Source of the DNA: a virus
DNA length: 40,088 nt
Reading direction: 5' to 3' (one strand)
IMG/VR virus record: IMGVR_UViG_3300042894_000659
Span: 1-40,088 of that record
Positions within the stretch are counted from its first letter, which is position 1, and each line of letters begins with the position of its first letter. This document shows positions 1 to 7,321 of the stretch, piece by piece. A program made the translations under genes and the position numbers. The notes beneath the pieces were generated by a model that saw only the letters and a list, made by a program, of their open reading frames with translations, was not told the origin of the DNA and made no database searches.

Positions 1-127
1 TAATAGAGACCCGTTAACTACTAAGGGTGACCTCTATACCTTCTCTACAACCGATGATCGCCTAGCTGTCGGAGCCAATGGGGAAACTCTCGTAGCAGAT
101 AGTTCCACTTCAACAGGCTTGCGCTAT
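1..127. repeat. Direct repeat, copy 1 (tail-fibre 5' shared block)
   Basis: These 127 bases are identical to 39255-39381. The first difference is at base 128 (c) against 39382 (a). The block encodes the linker that follows the N-terminal base domain of the tail fibre. The contig therefore starts inside sequence it also carries near its other end. That fits a circular genome in which the fibre gene exists in two versions, or a tandem gene duplication. Confidence 0.97.
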
Positions 128-1057
128 CAAGCGACACAGGCGGCTGGCAAAAATGCACTTATTAACGGTGGCTTCGACATTTGGCAGCGTGGCACAAGTT
201 TTACTTCATCTCTTGTTTATGGGGCTGACCGCTGGTTTGAATACTTTGGAAGCGGTACTTTTACTTATGCAAGAACTACAAGCAACCTTCCTGATGGATT
301 TCAGTATGGTATGCAGATTACATCTAATTCTACAACTGCTTCTGCTGAACTTTATCAAACAATGGAAACTGCTAATTGCATAAGATTTGCTGGCAAAACT
401 ATTGTTGTTTCAGGTTGGGTTCGTTCAAGCAGCAACGTTACAGCCACAGTTTTAATGGGTTCTTCAACTGCTACAGATGAACCGCAAAGTGGAACTTTTA
501 GCAGTATTTCGGGTACTGGTACATCTTGGGCTACAACAGGAACTGCAACAAGATTTTCAGCAACTTTTGTAATTCCATCTACTGCAAAATCTTTACGCTT
601 TGGCTTACAAACTGGTTCATTGGCATCAGCAGCAACCTTTACTGTAACTGGATTACAGATTGAGGAAGGCAACGTTGCTACTGGCTTTATGCGTACTGGC
701 GGAACAATTCAAGGAGAATTAGCCGCTTGTCAAAGGTATTACTTCCGTTGGACTGCAACAGACCTTTATAGTCCTTTTTCTCAAGGAATTAGCACCACAA
801 CAACAAATGCGCAAATTTTTGTTCAATATCCTGTAACTATGAGAACAAAACCAACTGTTTTAGAGTTTAGTACCTTAGTGATTAGCGATATTGGTTCTTA
901 CAATCTTGCAATTAGCGCGATAACTTTGAGTAATGGTTCTTCAAATGTTGCTGAAATCGGTTGTACAAATGCTGCAACTGCAACTGCAAACAGAGCGGCT
1001 TTTATTCGGTCAAATAACTCAGCGTCAGGATACTTAGCGTTTGGAGCAGAACTATGA
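2..1057 (+). CDS. Tail fibre / receptor-binding protein, variant A (5' partial)
   Basis: The frame is open from the first bases of the window. A TTG at 119 could be read as a start, but the reading frame continues upstream and matches the interior of the gene at 39097, so it is not the real start. Residues read a KGDLYTFSTTDDRLAVG linker, then NALINGGFDIWQRGTSF and ADRWF, the usual opening of a jelly-roll, carbohydrate-binding-like module in phage fibres. Next comes GGTIQGELAACQRYYFRW and a C-terminus ending YLAFGAEL, typical of fibre tips. If the ends are joined at the 127-base repeat, 39097-39254 plus 1-1057 gives 1215 nt, an intact 404-residue protein in one frame. The likely role is binding the host surface. 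The central part is richer in A and T than neighbouring structural genes, which suggests module exchange. Confidence 0.85.
   Translation, partial: NRDPLTTKGDLYTFSTTDDRLAVGANGETLVADSSTSTGLRYQATQAAGKNALINGGFDIWQRGTSFTSSLVYGADRWFEYFGSGTFTYARTTSNLPDGFQYGMQITSNSTTASAELYQTMETANCIRFAGKTIVVSGWVRSSSNVTATVLMGSSTATDEPQSGTFSSISGTGTSWATTGTATRFSATFVIPSTAKSLRFGLQTGSLASAATFTVTGLQIEEGNVATGFMRTGGTIQGELAACQRYYFRWTATDLYSPFSQGISTTTTNAQIFVQYPVTMRTKPTVLEFSTLVISDIGSYNLAISAITLSNGSSNVAEIGCTNAATATANRAAFIRSNNSASGYLAFGAEL
696..768. repeat. Direct repeat (tail-fibre 3' shared block), copy 1
   Basis: These 73 bases match 40016-40088, the last bases of the window, with one mismatch (t709 against c40029). They encode GGTIQGELAACQRYYFRW and the following residues. 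Between the two shared blocks the fibre variants differ: 568 bases here (128-695) against 634 bases at the other end (39382-40015). Confidence 0.95.
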
Positions 1058-1197
1058 GCAAAAATAAAATAATTACAGATATGTACGGCATTGAACACAT
1101 TATCATTGACAGAGGCAACGGGGAATATACCTCAATGCCAAAGACAGAATACGACCGCCAACAAGCGGAACAATCCACACCGAACCTAGCTGATTAG
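1054..1197 (+). CDS. Small hypothetical protein (47 aa) after tail fibre
   Basis: The start codon overlaps the fibre stop (ATGA), a sign of translational coupling. The 47-residue product begins MSKNKIITDMYGIEHIIIDR and ends in a charged, Gln-rich stretch with TPNLAD. It has no membrane segment or recognised motif. Small proteins coupled behind fibres are often chaperones or tip accessories, but nothing in this sequence proves that. Confidence 0.6.
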   Translation: MSKNKIITDMYGIEHIIIDRGNGEYTSMPKTEYDRQQAEQSTPNLAD

Positions 1198-1212
1198 TGC
1201 TAGGATCTGCCT

Positions 1213-2013
1213 ATGGAACTTATACCCTTAGAGCAGATAGCCGAGCAGCTACATAACAGATACCGCACAAGTGGGTACTCTGAGCAACTGTTCAAGCAGG
1301 ATATGCAGATCATTAGACGGCTGGGTGTTCACCCTGCTCTAGCAACTTACGAGGACCTAGAGCGGGTGATACTCCAGGCTACCAGGCAGTCTACCAAGGC
1401 TACCTATGTAGCCCGTCTGAGGAGTATCTACAAGTCCTTGAACAAGATGAACCTTGTCAATGGTCACAACCCTGCTGAACAACTGCCACAGGTCAAGCCA
1501 GGGCGTGGTGTGCCTAAGCCTGTAACCAAGGGTGAGTATCAGAAGCTGCTGGCTGAGGCTAAGAACCCAACGCTACGCAACTGGTTTATCTTAGGTGGCA
1601 CAGCAGGACTTCGTGCAATGGAAGTAGCCAACATCAAAGGCTCAGACCTAATAGAGCACGAGGATGGGTACTCTCTACGAGTACAGGGCAAAGGTGGAAC
1701 AGACTTGATTGTCCCAGTATCTCCAATCGTCTCAGATATGGTTAGGTCATACGGAACTCTTGGCAGACTATGGCAGGTAACGCCTAATAAGTTATCTAGT
1801 AGAGCTGCCAATGAGATGCGTCGCATCCTTGGTGAAGACGCTAAGCATTTCCACAGCCTTCGACATTACTTTGCAACGACGATGCTTGAGAAATCAGGCG
1901 GAGATCTGATTGCTGTTAAAGAACTTATGCGCCACACAAGTGTGGCTACAACCCAGATTTATACACAGCTAGCCCAAGGACGCACTAGATCGCTGGTGAA
2001 CCTTTTAGAATAA
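1213..2013 (+). CDS. int: Tyrosine recombinase / phage integrase
   Basis: This 266-residue protein has all the catalytic residues of tyrosine recombinases: Arg134 in AGLRAMEVAN, Lys160 in the QGKGG hairpin, His214 and Arg217 in HSLRHYF, His241 in LMRHTS and nucleophile Tyr250 in TTQIYTQ. Residues 1-95 resemble a SAM-like core-binding domain. No extra arm-binding domain is obvious, so it is short for a phage integrase and closer to XerC/D size. It should integrate and excise the phage genome, making the phage temperate. It lies between tail genes, transcribed in the same direction, with only a weak AGGAT-like ribosome site. No attP could be identified from sequence alone. Confidence 0.93.
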   Translation: MELIPLEQIAEQLHNRYRTSGYSEQLFKQDMQIIRRLGVHPALATYEDLERVILQATRQSTKATYVARLRSIYKSLNKMNLVNGHNPAEQLPQVKPGRGVPKPVTKGEYQKLLAEAKNPTLRNWFILGGTAGLRAMEVANIKGSDLIEHEDGYSLRVQGKGGTDLIVPVSPIVSDMVRSYGTLGRLWQVTPNKLSSRAANEMRRILGEDAKHFHSLRHYFATTMLEKSGGDLIAVKELMRHTSVATTQIYTQLAQGRTRSLVNLLE

Positions 2014-2022
2014 GGAGAATAG

Positions 2023-3933
2023 ATGCCATACGGATCAGACATAACGGAACCGATACCCTATGTACTATCCAATCCTTCAGGTGCTACTACCTATGCAGGC
2101 ACCGGTGAGGCATACGATGTGGCTATTGCAGGTCTACCGTTCTTCTTGCTTAACTCAGATGATGCACCATATCGTCGTGTAACAGCCCAGTATCGCAAGC
2201 AACAGATTGACCAGACACGTGAGGCTGGAGAGCAGACTCTGACTGGTTGGTGGCTACGCAGCCAATCATCCTTTCACCTTGGCGCTGGTATTAAGTTCTT
2301 TGAACCACAGCAAGAAGAGTCGCTACGCTTCCAGTACACAGAGTCTAAGGGCTTAGATGTATGGACTAGAGGACAGGCTACCCTGCTCTATGACACAGCC
2401 AGCTTCTATGCTGGCGCTGCACCTGCCCAGTTAATCGGTGTTAACGATGGTACCAATGACTGCATCTTTGTAACAGATGGCACTGCACTCAAGAAGATTA
2501 CAACTGGTGGTACCAATACAACTATCTCTCAGGCTGGTACGGCTTCGACTATCTTTAGTCTTACAACTGATGGCTCTAACTATTACTTTATCAATGGCAC
2601 ACACGTTCACAAGGGTTCAGTAGGTGCAACTCCTGCCGATGCTGAGATCTATGCAGCAGCAGCTACAACAAGAGGCACTATTCGCTATGTTAAGCAACGC
2701 CTTATCCTGGCTAAAGAAAATGTTTTGTATGAATTAAACGCTAACGCTACAGGTGCTGCAGCTTTACCTACTGCTTTGTATACACACCCTAATCCTAACT
2801 GGGTCTGGTCATCTATTGCAGAAGGTCCACAGGCTATCTATGTCTCAGGCTATGCACCTAACGGTTCATCATCTGCAGTCTTTAAGATTACTTTAGATGC
2901 CGCAGTTCCTAATACTCTTGGTTTCCCAACACTTAATACTCCTACAGTTATTATTGATATGCCTAATGGTGAGCGTATCAATGACTTTGATGTCTACCTT
3001 GGTGTCTATGCAGTCCTTGCAACAAGTGCAGGATTTCGCGTAGGTGTGGCAGATAACAATGGAGATATCCAATATGGACCAGTGCTCTTTGATGATGCAC
3101 CGTGTAATGCTATTGCCTTCAAGGACCGCTTTGCCTACCTTACAACTTTAGTAGATGGCGCAGCAGGACTTGTACGAGTAGATCTATCTACAATAGTCCT
3201 TGCTAATTCTCTGTTCTTTCCTTGGGCTTGGGACTTGGTTGCAACAGGAACTACTACCACTGCTAGCCAGATTGCCTTCTTTGGTAACTCAGACAGGGTT
3301 GCATTTACCAATGGCAATAATACCTGGGCAGAATCTACAACCAACCTTGTACCAAGTGGCTACTTGCGTACTGGTTACATCCGATACAACACACTAGAGG
3401 CTAAGATCTTTAAGTTGATGCAAGCTCGTGTGGATACCACTAACGGTGGCGTTACTATCCAATCAGTAGATGCCTCTGATAACTTCTATACTATCGGTGT
3501 CTTTGGTCAAGAATCTGCTGTACCTCAGATCAATATTAACTACCCACAAACTGCCCAAGAGTATCTTGGCTTTAAGTTCACACTGACTCGCTCTAGTACT
3601 GATTCAACTAAGGGACCATTGTTTACTGGTTACCAGTTACGTTCACTACCTGCAACACCACGTCAGCGACTTATCCAGTATCCATTGTCTTGCTTTGACC
3701 ACGAGACAGACCACTTCGGAGTTGAGGTTGGCTTTGAAGGTGCAGCCTATGATCGTATGTCACAACTAGAGTTAATAGAAAACAATGGTGACACCATCCA
3801 GATTCAAGACTTTAGAACTGGTGAGTCATACCTTGGCATCATTGAAGAGATGGATTTTAGAAACAACACACCATCAGATAAGCGATTCACCGGTTACGGT
3901 GGCTTGCTTTTAGTGACAATCAGGACGGTATAA
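2023..3933 (+). CDS. Large tail protein (tail tubular protein B / nozzle-like)
   Basis: A clear ribosome site (AAGGAGAATAG) precedes the ATG. The 636 residues are almost entirely beta-prone with many short Gly/Asn turns, such as TDGSNYYFINGTHVHKG and GERINDFDVYLGVYAV, which suggests a beta-propeller followed by a C-terminal beta domain. Such a protein in the tail block of a genome with a separate adaptor (37755-38657) fits the T7 gp12-like nozzle of podoviruses. A minor tail or hub protein of another tail type is the alternative. There is no signal peptide or membrane segment. It follows the integrase by 9 bases. Confidence 0.6.
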   Translation: MPYGSDITEPIPYVLSNPSGATTYAGTGEAYDVAIAGLPFFLLNSDDAPYRRVTAQYRKQQIDQTREAGEQTLTGWWLRSQSSFHLGAGIKFFEPQQEESLRFQYTESKGLDVWTRGQATLLYDTASFYAGAAPAQLIGVNDGTNDCIFVTDGTALKKITTGGTNTTISQAGTASTIFSLTTDGSNYYFINGTHVHKGSVGATPADAEIYAAAATTRGTIRYVKQRLILAKENVLYELNANATGAAALPTALYTHPNPNWVWSSIAEGPQAIYVSGYAPNGSSSAVFKITLDAAVPNTLGFPTLNTPTVIIDMPNGERINDFDVYLGVYAVLATSAGFRVGVADNNGDIQYGPVLFDDAPCNAIAFKDRFAYLTTLVDGAAGLVRVDLSTIVLANSLFFPWAWDLVATGTTTTASQIAFFGNSDRVAFTNGNNTWAESTTNLVPSGYLRTGYIRYNTLEAKIFKLMQARVDTTNGGVTIQSVDASDNFYTIGVFGQESAVPQININYPQTAQEYLGFKFTLTRSSTDSTKGPLFTGYQLRSLPATPRQRLIQYPLSCFDHETDHFGVEVGFEGAAYDRMSQLELIENNGDTIQIQDFRTGESYLGIIEEMDFRNNTPSDKRFTGYGGLLLVTIRTV

Positions 3934-4139
3934 TGCAGGCACAAGACTACGCAACAGTAGCTGTTGCAGTATGCACAATCATCGGTGGCTTTGCTGCCTC
4001 AGTACGCTGGATGGTTAAGCATTATCTCAATGAACTTAAGCCCAACTCTGGCAGTTCACTCAAAGATTCCGTCATTAGACTGGAAGAAAAAGTAGAAATC
4101 CTTTATCAGATGATGTTACAGCGAGGGAAAAATGAATGA
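3933..4139 (+). CDS. Small membrane protein, holin-like or tail-associated (68 aa)
   Basis: The start overlaps the preceding stop (TAATG). There is one transmembrane segment at about residues 7-27 (YATVAVAVCTIIGGFAASV), then a basic turn and a C-terminal predicted coiled coil (LKDSVIRLEEKVEILYQMML). It sits directly before the peptidase gene, the usual place for a holin or a membrane anchor. One membrane span plus a coiled coil would fit a class III-like holin or a spanin-like helper. The exact role is unproven. Confidence 0.6.
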   Translation: MQAQDYATVAVAVCTIIGGFAASVRWMVKHYLNELKPNSGSSLKDSVIRLEEKVEILYQMMLQRGKNE

Positions 4140-4597
4140 AACCTGTTGCCAAGAAAGCCACGCCTGCCGCTATTGCTGTCCTTCGACAAGCCACAGCGCT
4201 GAAACCATTACGCAAGAAAGCCTCGGATGGACTGTTACCGAGCAAGGCACACATCAGTCAGAGTCCTAACTCAGATCACAATACTGGATATGCAGTAGAC
4301 CTAACCCACGATAAGCTGGGTGGCATTGATTGCTTCCAAGTATTTGAAGAACTCAAAGCAGACAAGCGCGTTAAGTATCTAATTTTCCAAGGCAAGATCT
4401 GGTCAGCAGAGCGTGCCTCAGAAGGGGACCGTGAATACACAGGTTCCAATAAACACAACAAACATCTTCACATCTCCATCAATGACGGATGTGGAGACGA
4501 CACTTCCCCTTGGTTCCCTTGGCTGGGAAAACCAAAGGCTGTCAACAAAGTAAAGGCTGCAATCAAGCCTCTACCTAAGAAGAAGGAGAACCAATGA
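4136..4597 (+). CDS. Endolysin, M15-type (VanY/D-Ala-D-Ala) peptidase
   Basis: The 153-residue product contains the zinc-ligand pattern of M15 peptidases: His48 and Asp55 in SDHNTGYAVDLTHD, and the HNKHLHISI motif with His110/His112. It would cut cross-links in host peptidoglycan at lysis. The N-terminal 30 residues and C-terminal tail are Lys/Ala/Pro rich, perhaps for wall or membrane contact. There is no signal peptide, so a holin is needed for release. It overlaps its neighbours by ATGA on both sides, between two small membrane proteins, forming a lysis cassette. Confidence 0.82.
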   Translation: MKPVAKKATPAAIAVLRQATALKPLRKKASDGLLPSKAHISQSPNSDHNTGYAVDLTHDKLGGIDCFQVFEELKADKRVKYLIFQGKIWSAERASEGDREYTGSNKHNKHLHISINDGCGDDTSPWFPWLGKPKAVNKVKAAIKPLPKKKENQ

Positions 4598-4785
4598 ACA
4601 AGAAGAAGATAGAAGCAATCGCAGCTACGTACCTACGTGCTGGAATTGCAGCAGTAATTGCATTATGGCTCGCAGGCGTAACAGATCCAAAGGCTTTAGC
4701 AACAGCAGGTATTGCTGCTATCGCAGGTCCATTGCTTAAGGCGATTGACCCAAAGGCTACAGAGTTTGGTCGTGGGTCTAAGTAA
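4594..4785 (+). CDS. Holin-like small membrane protein (63 aa)
   Basis: The ribosome site AAGAAGGAGAACC lies just before an ATG that overlaps the endolysin stop. The protein has a basic N-terminus (MNKKK), one hydrophobic segment at about residues 13-28 (TYLRAGIAAVIALWLAGV) and a second moderately hydrophobic stretch at about 34-50 (TAGIAAIAGPLLKAI). The size, two possible membrane spans, charged tail and place after the endolysin all fit a holin. It is the last gene before a strong terminator. Confidence 0.7.
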   Translation: MNKKKIEAIAATYLRAGIAAVIALWLAGVTDPKALATAGIAAIAGPLLKAIDPKATEFGRGSK

Positions 4786-4808
4786 CCCATAGCGCGAGGC
4801 AAACAGGA

Positions 4809-4842
4809 GGTCGGTCCCTACGGGGACCGGCCTTCTTTTTTT
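4809..4842 (+). terminator. Rho-independent terminator after lysis cassette
   Basis: A 10-bp stem (4809-4818 with 4823-4832, one G-T wobble) closes a TACG loop. In RNA this is a C(UACG)G tetraloop, one of the most stable kinds. A T-rich run follows directly (4833-4842). It ends rightward transcription of the tail and lysis genes and insulates them from the leftward HNH gene that ends at 4847. Confidence 0.93.
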
Positions 4843-4846
4843 GTCC

Positions 4847-5197
4847 CTAAAATATGCCAGAGTTTGAATCACCTGATAGATGAGTCTTTAATCTATGACA
4901 GTTAGCGCAAAGAGTTTGTAGGTTAGATGGGTCATTGTTCCACCGGTCACCGTCTTTGTGGTCTACATCTAGCTGAGAGATGTGTACTGGTATGAATCCA
5001 CACTGTTGACATTCTGTGCCTTTATGTCTAGCGTATGGATACTGGTAGTTGATGATGTTGCGTTTGTAGACAGCCTTGCATCTGTACCTACTGGTAAGTG
5101 GATTGGTTTTATCTCGTAGCTTGATCTTAGTGGGGCCACAAACAGAGCACGTGGCAGTACGTTCTTGCTCGTTATAGTCAGTTAGTTTGTGGTGCAT
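4847..5197 (-). CDS. HNH endonuclease
   Basis: The 116-residue protein has zinc-binding CxxC pairs (CSVC near residue 18, CQQC near 63) and an HNH core (DVDHKDGDRWNNDPSNLQTL followed by CANCHRLKT). The DH, N and H residues are all present. It may be a homing-type nuclease or a packaging or takeover nuclease. It is leftward, opposite to both flanking operons, which is usual for a mobile HNH gene. Its start overlaps the end of the upstream zinc-ribbon gene by 20 bases. Confidence 0.9.
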   Translation of the reverse strand: MHHKLTDYNEQERTATCSVCGPTKIKLRDKTNPLTSRYRCKAVYKRNIINYQYPYARHKGTECQQCGFIPVHISQLDVDHKDGDRWNNDPSNLQTLCANCHRLKTHLSGDSNSGIF

Positions 5198-5492
5198 CTT
5201 TGTCTATTGGACAAGGCACAACTACTAGATTACCGCAGTTAATGCAGGTTGCATCAAGGAAGTACCAGACCAGTTCGTAGTCTTCAAAGGAGGCCATAAC
5301 GTTAAAGACCTGAGAGCCACACGGACACACGTGAAGTGGTCCTAAACCCCGCAGATCGGTCCCAAAAGGCTCAGGAAGGGTACTCCTGCGCCATCTAAAC
5401 GATGGCAGGGTTGGTAGACGGAACCGCAGGGTTACTGTACGGTTACTGCTGCGACCCCTAGAGGGTCGCCTGTCCTGTTTAATTCGCCTCAC
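5178..5492 (-). CDS. Zinc-ribbon protein
   Basis: The C-terminal half has two paired cysteine knuckles (CPCGSQVFNV and CINCGNLVVV), a small zinc ribbon. The only start in frame upstream is GTG at 5492, giving 104 residues. The first ~48 residues are Arg/Pro rich and overlap a perfect hairpin (5451-5469), and no ribosome site is visible, so the true N-terminus is uncertain. It reads into the HNH gene as one leftward unit. The role is unknown; nucleic-acid or protein contact is plausible. Confidence 0.65.
   Translation of the reverse strand: MRRIKQDRRPSRGRSSNRTVTLRFRLPTLPSFRWRRSTLPEPFGTDLRGLGPLHVCPCGSQVFNVMASFEDYELVWYFLDATCINCGNLVVVPCPIDKDAPQTN
5451..5469. promoter_or_regulatory. Perfect hairpin in leader of leftward unit
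   Basis: GCGACCC (5451-5457) pairs exactly with GGGTCGC (5463-5469) around a 5-base loop. It lies within the Arg-rich start of the zinc-ribbon frame. It could be an RNA hairpin in an untranslated leader, which would mean the gene begins further downstream, or an operator. No T run follows on either strand. Confidence 0.5.
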
Positions 5493-5509
5493 GGCTCATA
5501 TTGTAGTGC

Positions 5510-5546
5510 CTAGTATGTGTCGCTACGCGACGACACGCCGTACTAG
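5510..5546. promoter_or_regulatory. Extended dyad between divergent operons (candidate operator)
   Basis: Two nested perfect arms are present: CTAGTA (5510-5515) with TACTAG (5541-5546), and GTGTCG (5517-5522) with CGACAC (5531-5536). A smaller hairpin, GTCGC/GCGAC, sits at the centre. The element lies in the 69-base gap between the leftward zinc-ribbon/HNH unit and the rightward replication operon that starts at 5562. This is the natural place for an operator or a 5' RNA structure. I could not assign a confident promoter here. Confidence 0.5.
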
Positions 5547-5561
5547 TGATAGCCTTCCAGT

Positions 5562-6119
5562 ATGACAACAATCGCAGCGATAGAGGGTATTGATTACGCC
5601 GTACTCGTGGCAGATTCACAGATCACCGAGGACAACTTAGTAACGTTAGCCGTTACTACGCCAAAGATTGTTGAGGTTGGTAAGTATCTCATCGGTATCT
5701 CAGGCGATACTAGACCTGGTGACATCCTTGCATACAACTGGAAGCCACCGATCTATCGTGGTGAAGACCCAGCACAATTTATGGGAAAGAAAGTTATACC
5801 TAGTATCAACCAAGCATTTACCGATAACAACTACGACTACAACAAGGTGGACAAAGATGGTGGCTTCGATTATCTCATTGCTTTTAACGGCAATATCTTT
5901 CGTATTGCTTGTGATCTCTCTTTTTTCCAAGCAAATCACGGAGCGTATGGCATTGGTAGTGGGGGTCAGCTTGCTCTTGGCTACCTGTATTCAATCTGCA
6001 AACCTGATATGGAGTTAGCCTACGCAAAGAGACACGCCCGTAAAGCAGTAGAGATTGCTTCGGTACTTGACGCTAATACTGGTAAGCCTTTACAGTTGGT
6101 GGTACAAGAACGGTTCTAG
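5562..6119 (+). CDS. Proteasome/HslV-like Ntn hydrolase
   Basis: The protein starts MTTIAAIEG. Removing Met exposes a Thr, as in HslV and proteasome beta subunits. In Thr1 numbering the next catalytic residues fall at the expected places: Asp17 (VADSQ, residue 18) and a Lys at 34 (TPKIVEVG, residue 35). The family glycine motif is present as GIGSGGQLALGY (residues 131-141), and ASVLDANTGKP (residues 166-176) matches the Asp166/Ser169 region. At 185 residues it is full length with no propeptide. It is predicted to be a self-compartmentalising threonine peptidase. No ATPase partner such as HslU is encoded here. It opens the rightward operon, behind a dyad and without a clear ribosome site. A related Ntn amidohydrolase with another substrate is the alternative. 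Confidence 0.8.
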   Translation: MTTIAAIEGIDYAVLVADSQITEDNLVTLAVTTPKIVEVGKYLIGISGDTRPGDILAYNWKPPIYRGEDPAQFMGKKVIPSINQAFTDNNYDYNKVDKDGGFDYLIAFNGNIFRIACDLSFFQANHGAYGIGSGGQLALGYLYSICKPDMELAYAKRHARKAVEIASVLDANTGKPLQLVVQERF

Positions 6120-6127
6120 GAGGAGCT

Positions 6128-6265
6128 ATGGCAACAAAAAGAATTGGGATAACCAATAAGTATTTTAGTTACGGCTGGATATATGGATTTGGTATTGGGC
6201 TTAACATAAACAGGCACGTTATTGATTTGCAACTTGGGTTCTGGTATATAGGGTTGGAGTTCTAA
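6128..6265 (+). CDS. Small hypothetical protein (45 aa)
   Basis: A good ribosome site (AGGAGCT) precedes the ATG, 8 bases after the Ntn hydrolase stop. The product, MATKRIGITNKYFSYGWIYG and onward, is rich in Tyr, Gly and Ile with a hydrophobic C-terminal half. It could be a small membrane-associated or beta-sheet peptide. Its stop overlaps the next start (TAATG). The role is unknown. Confidence 0.6.
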   Translation: MATKRIGITNKYFSYGWIYGFGIGLNINRHVIDLQLGFWYIGLEF

Positions 6266-6387
6266 TGGAAATTAAAACACAACCAATGACAGATGAATAT
6301 GCTGCTCATTATTTTTATCAGATGGGTTGGATGGCTTGTCGTTTAGCGTACAAACTAGAAGGTGAGAAGAACGATGCCAGTAACTGA
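6265..6387 (+). CDS. Small hypothetical protein (40 aa)
   Basis: It is coupled to the gene before it by TAATG and overlaps the start of the Cas4-like gene by 14 bases. The product is MEIKTQPMTDEYAAHYFYQM followed by GWMACRLAYKLEGEKN, probably one amphipathic helix. Only the coupled arrangement supports translation. Confidence 0.5.
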   Translation: MEIKTQPMTDEYAAHYFYQMGWMACRLAYKLEGEKNDASN

Positions 6388-7321
6388 TCCAAAAGAACTA
6401 CTACTGACTGCACTACGGGCAGGGGACGCAAAGCGTTCACGTTCTACACAGGTACAGATTGGTCCATCAGAGGTAGGTGGCTGTCGCCGTAAGGTGTGGT
6501 ATCGACTTAACGATCAACCTGAAACTAATGACAACGAACTAAAGCTCGCTGCGATTATGGGTACTGCTATCCACGCAGAAATTGAAAGAGCACTAGCAGA
6601 TAATCCAGATGTGCTGATTGAAACAGAAGTTGAATACAACGGAATGAAAGCACACATTGACTGTTTCGTACCTAGTACTGGTGATGTGATTGACTGGAAG
6701 ACAAGCAAGGTCCGGAACCTTTCTTACTTTCCAACCAATCAGCAACGGTGGCAGGTACAGCTATACGGCTACCTCCTAGCTAACAACGGCTATGCGGTCA
6801 ACCGAGTGTCACTGGTAGCAATTGCCAGGGACGGGGACGAAAGAGATGTCAAGGTTCACACCGAAGCATACGATGAGTCCATTGCACTAGAAGCACTCGG
6901 TTGGCTAGCGGCTGTTAAGGAAGCAAAGGAAGCGCCAGCACCAGAGAAAGATGCAACCTACTGTCAACACTACTGCAAGTTCTATGACGCAAGTGGGCAG
7001 ATGGGATGCGTTGGTCTAAAAAAAGAACGTACGTCAGTCAGTGAAGTAATCATTGCTGACGAAGATATTGACAAGAACGCATTGTTATATCTACAGTTAG
7101 CAGCACAGATCAAGGAGTTAGAAGTACAGCAGGATTCTTTGAAGGCATCGCTAGAAGGAGTACTGGGTACTACTAATTCAGGTATCGAAGTAAGTTGGAC
7201 AACTGTTAAAGGACGTGAGTCAGTTGACAGTAGCGAGGTAGAAAAACTATTAGGGTTTGTCCCTAAGAAGGTAGGAGCTGAGAGTCAGCGACTATCCGTA
7301 AAGCAAAGTGGAGGAAAGTAA
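6374..7321 (+). CDS. Cas4/RecB-like PD-(D/E)XK nuclease with Fe-S cysteines
   Basis: I chose ATG 6374 because AGGTGAG stands at a suitable distance before it; a GTG at 6362 is possible. The nuclease core is visible: an early helix with His (MGTAIHAEIE), then AHIDCFVPS, then the DWKTSK catalytic strand and the QVQLYGYLL helix with its Gln. One Cys lies before the core (EVGGCRRK) and three after it (CQHYCKFYDASGQMGC), the arrangement of the 4Fe-4S cluster in Cas4/AddB nucleases. It probably processes DNA ends in replication or recombination. It belongs to the early rightward operon next to ATPase and resolvase genes; no cas genes are nearby. The C-terminal ~80 residues form a separate helical tail. 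Confidence 0.85.
   Translation: MPVTDPKELLLTALRAGDAKRSRSTQVQIGPSEVGGCRRKVWYRLNDQPETNDNELKLAAIMGTAIHAEIERALADNPDVLIETEVEYNGMKAHIDCFVPSTGDVIDWKTSKVRNLSYFPTNQQRWQVQLYGYLLANNGYAVNRVSLVAIARDGDERDVKVHTEAYDESIALEALGWLAAVKEAKEAPAPEKDATYCQHYCKFYDASGQMGCVGLKKERTSVSEVIIADEDIDKNALLYLQLAAQIKELEVQQDSLKASLEGVLGTTNSGIEVSWTTVKGRESVDSSEVEKLLGFVPKKVGAESQRLSVKQSGGK

Noticed and set aside
119-1057. A fibre gene starting with TTG at 119
   Set aside because: The frame is open to the window edge, has no ribosome site at 119 and matches the interior of the full gene at 39097.
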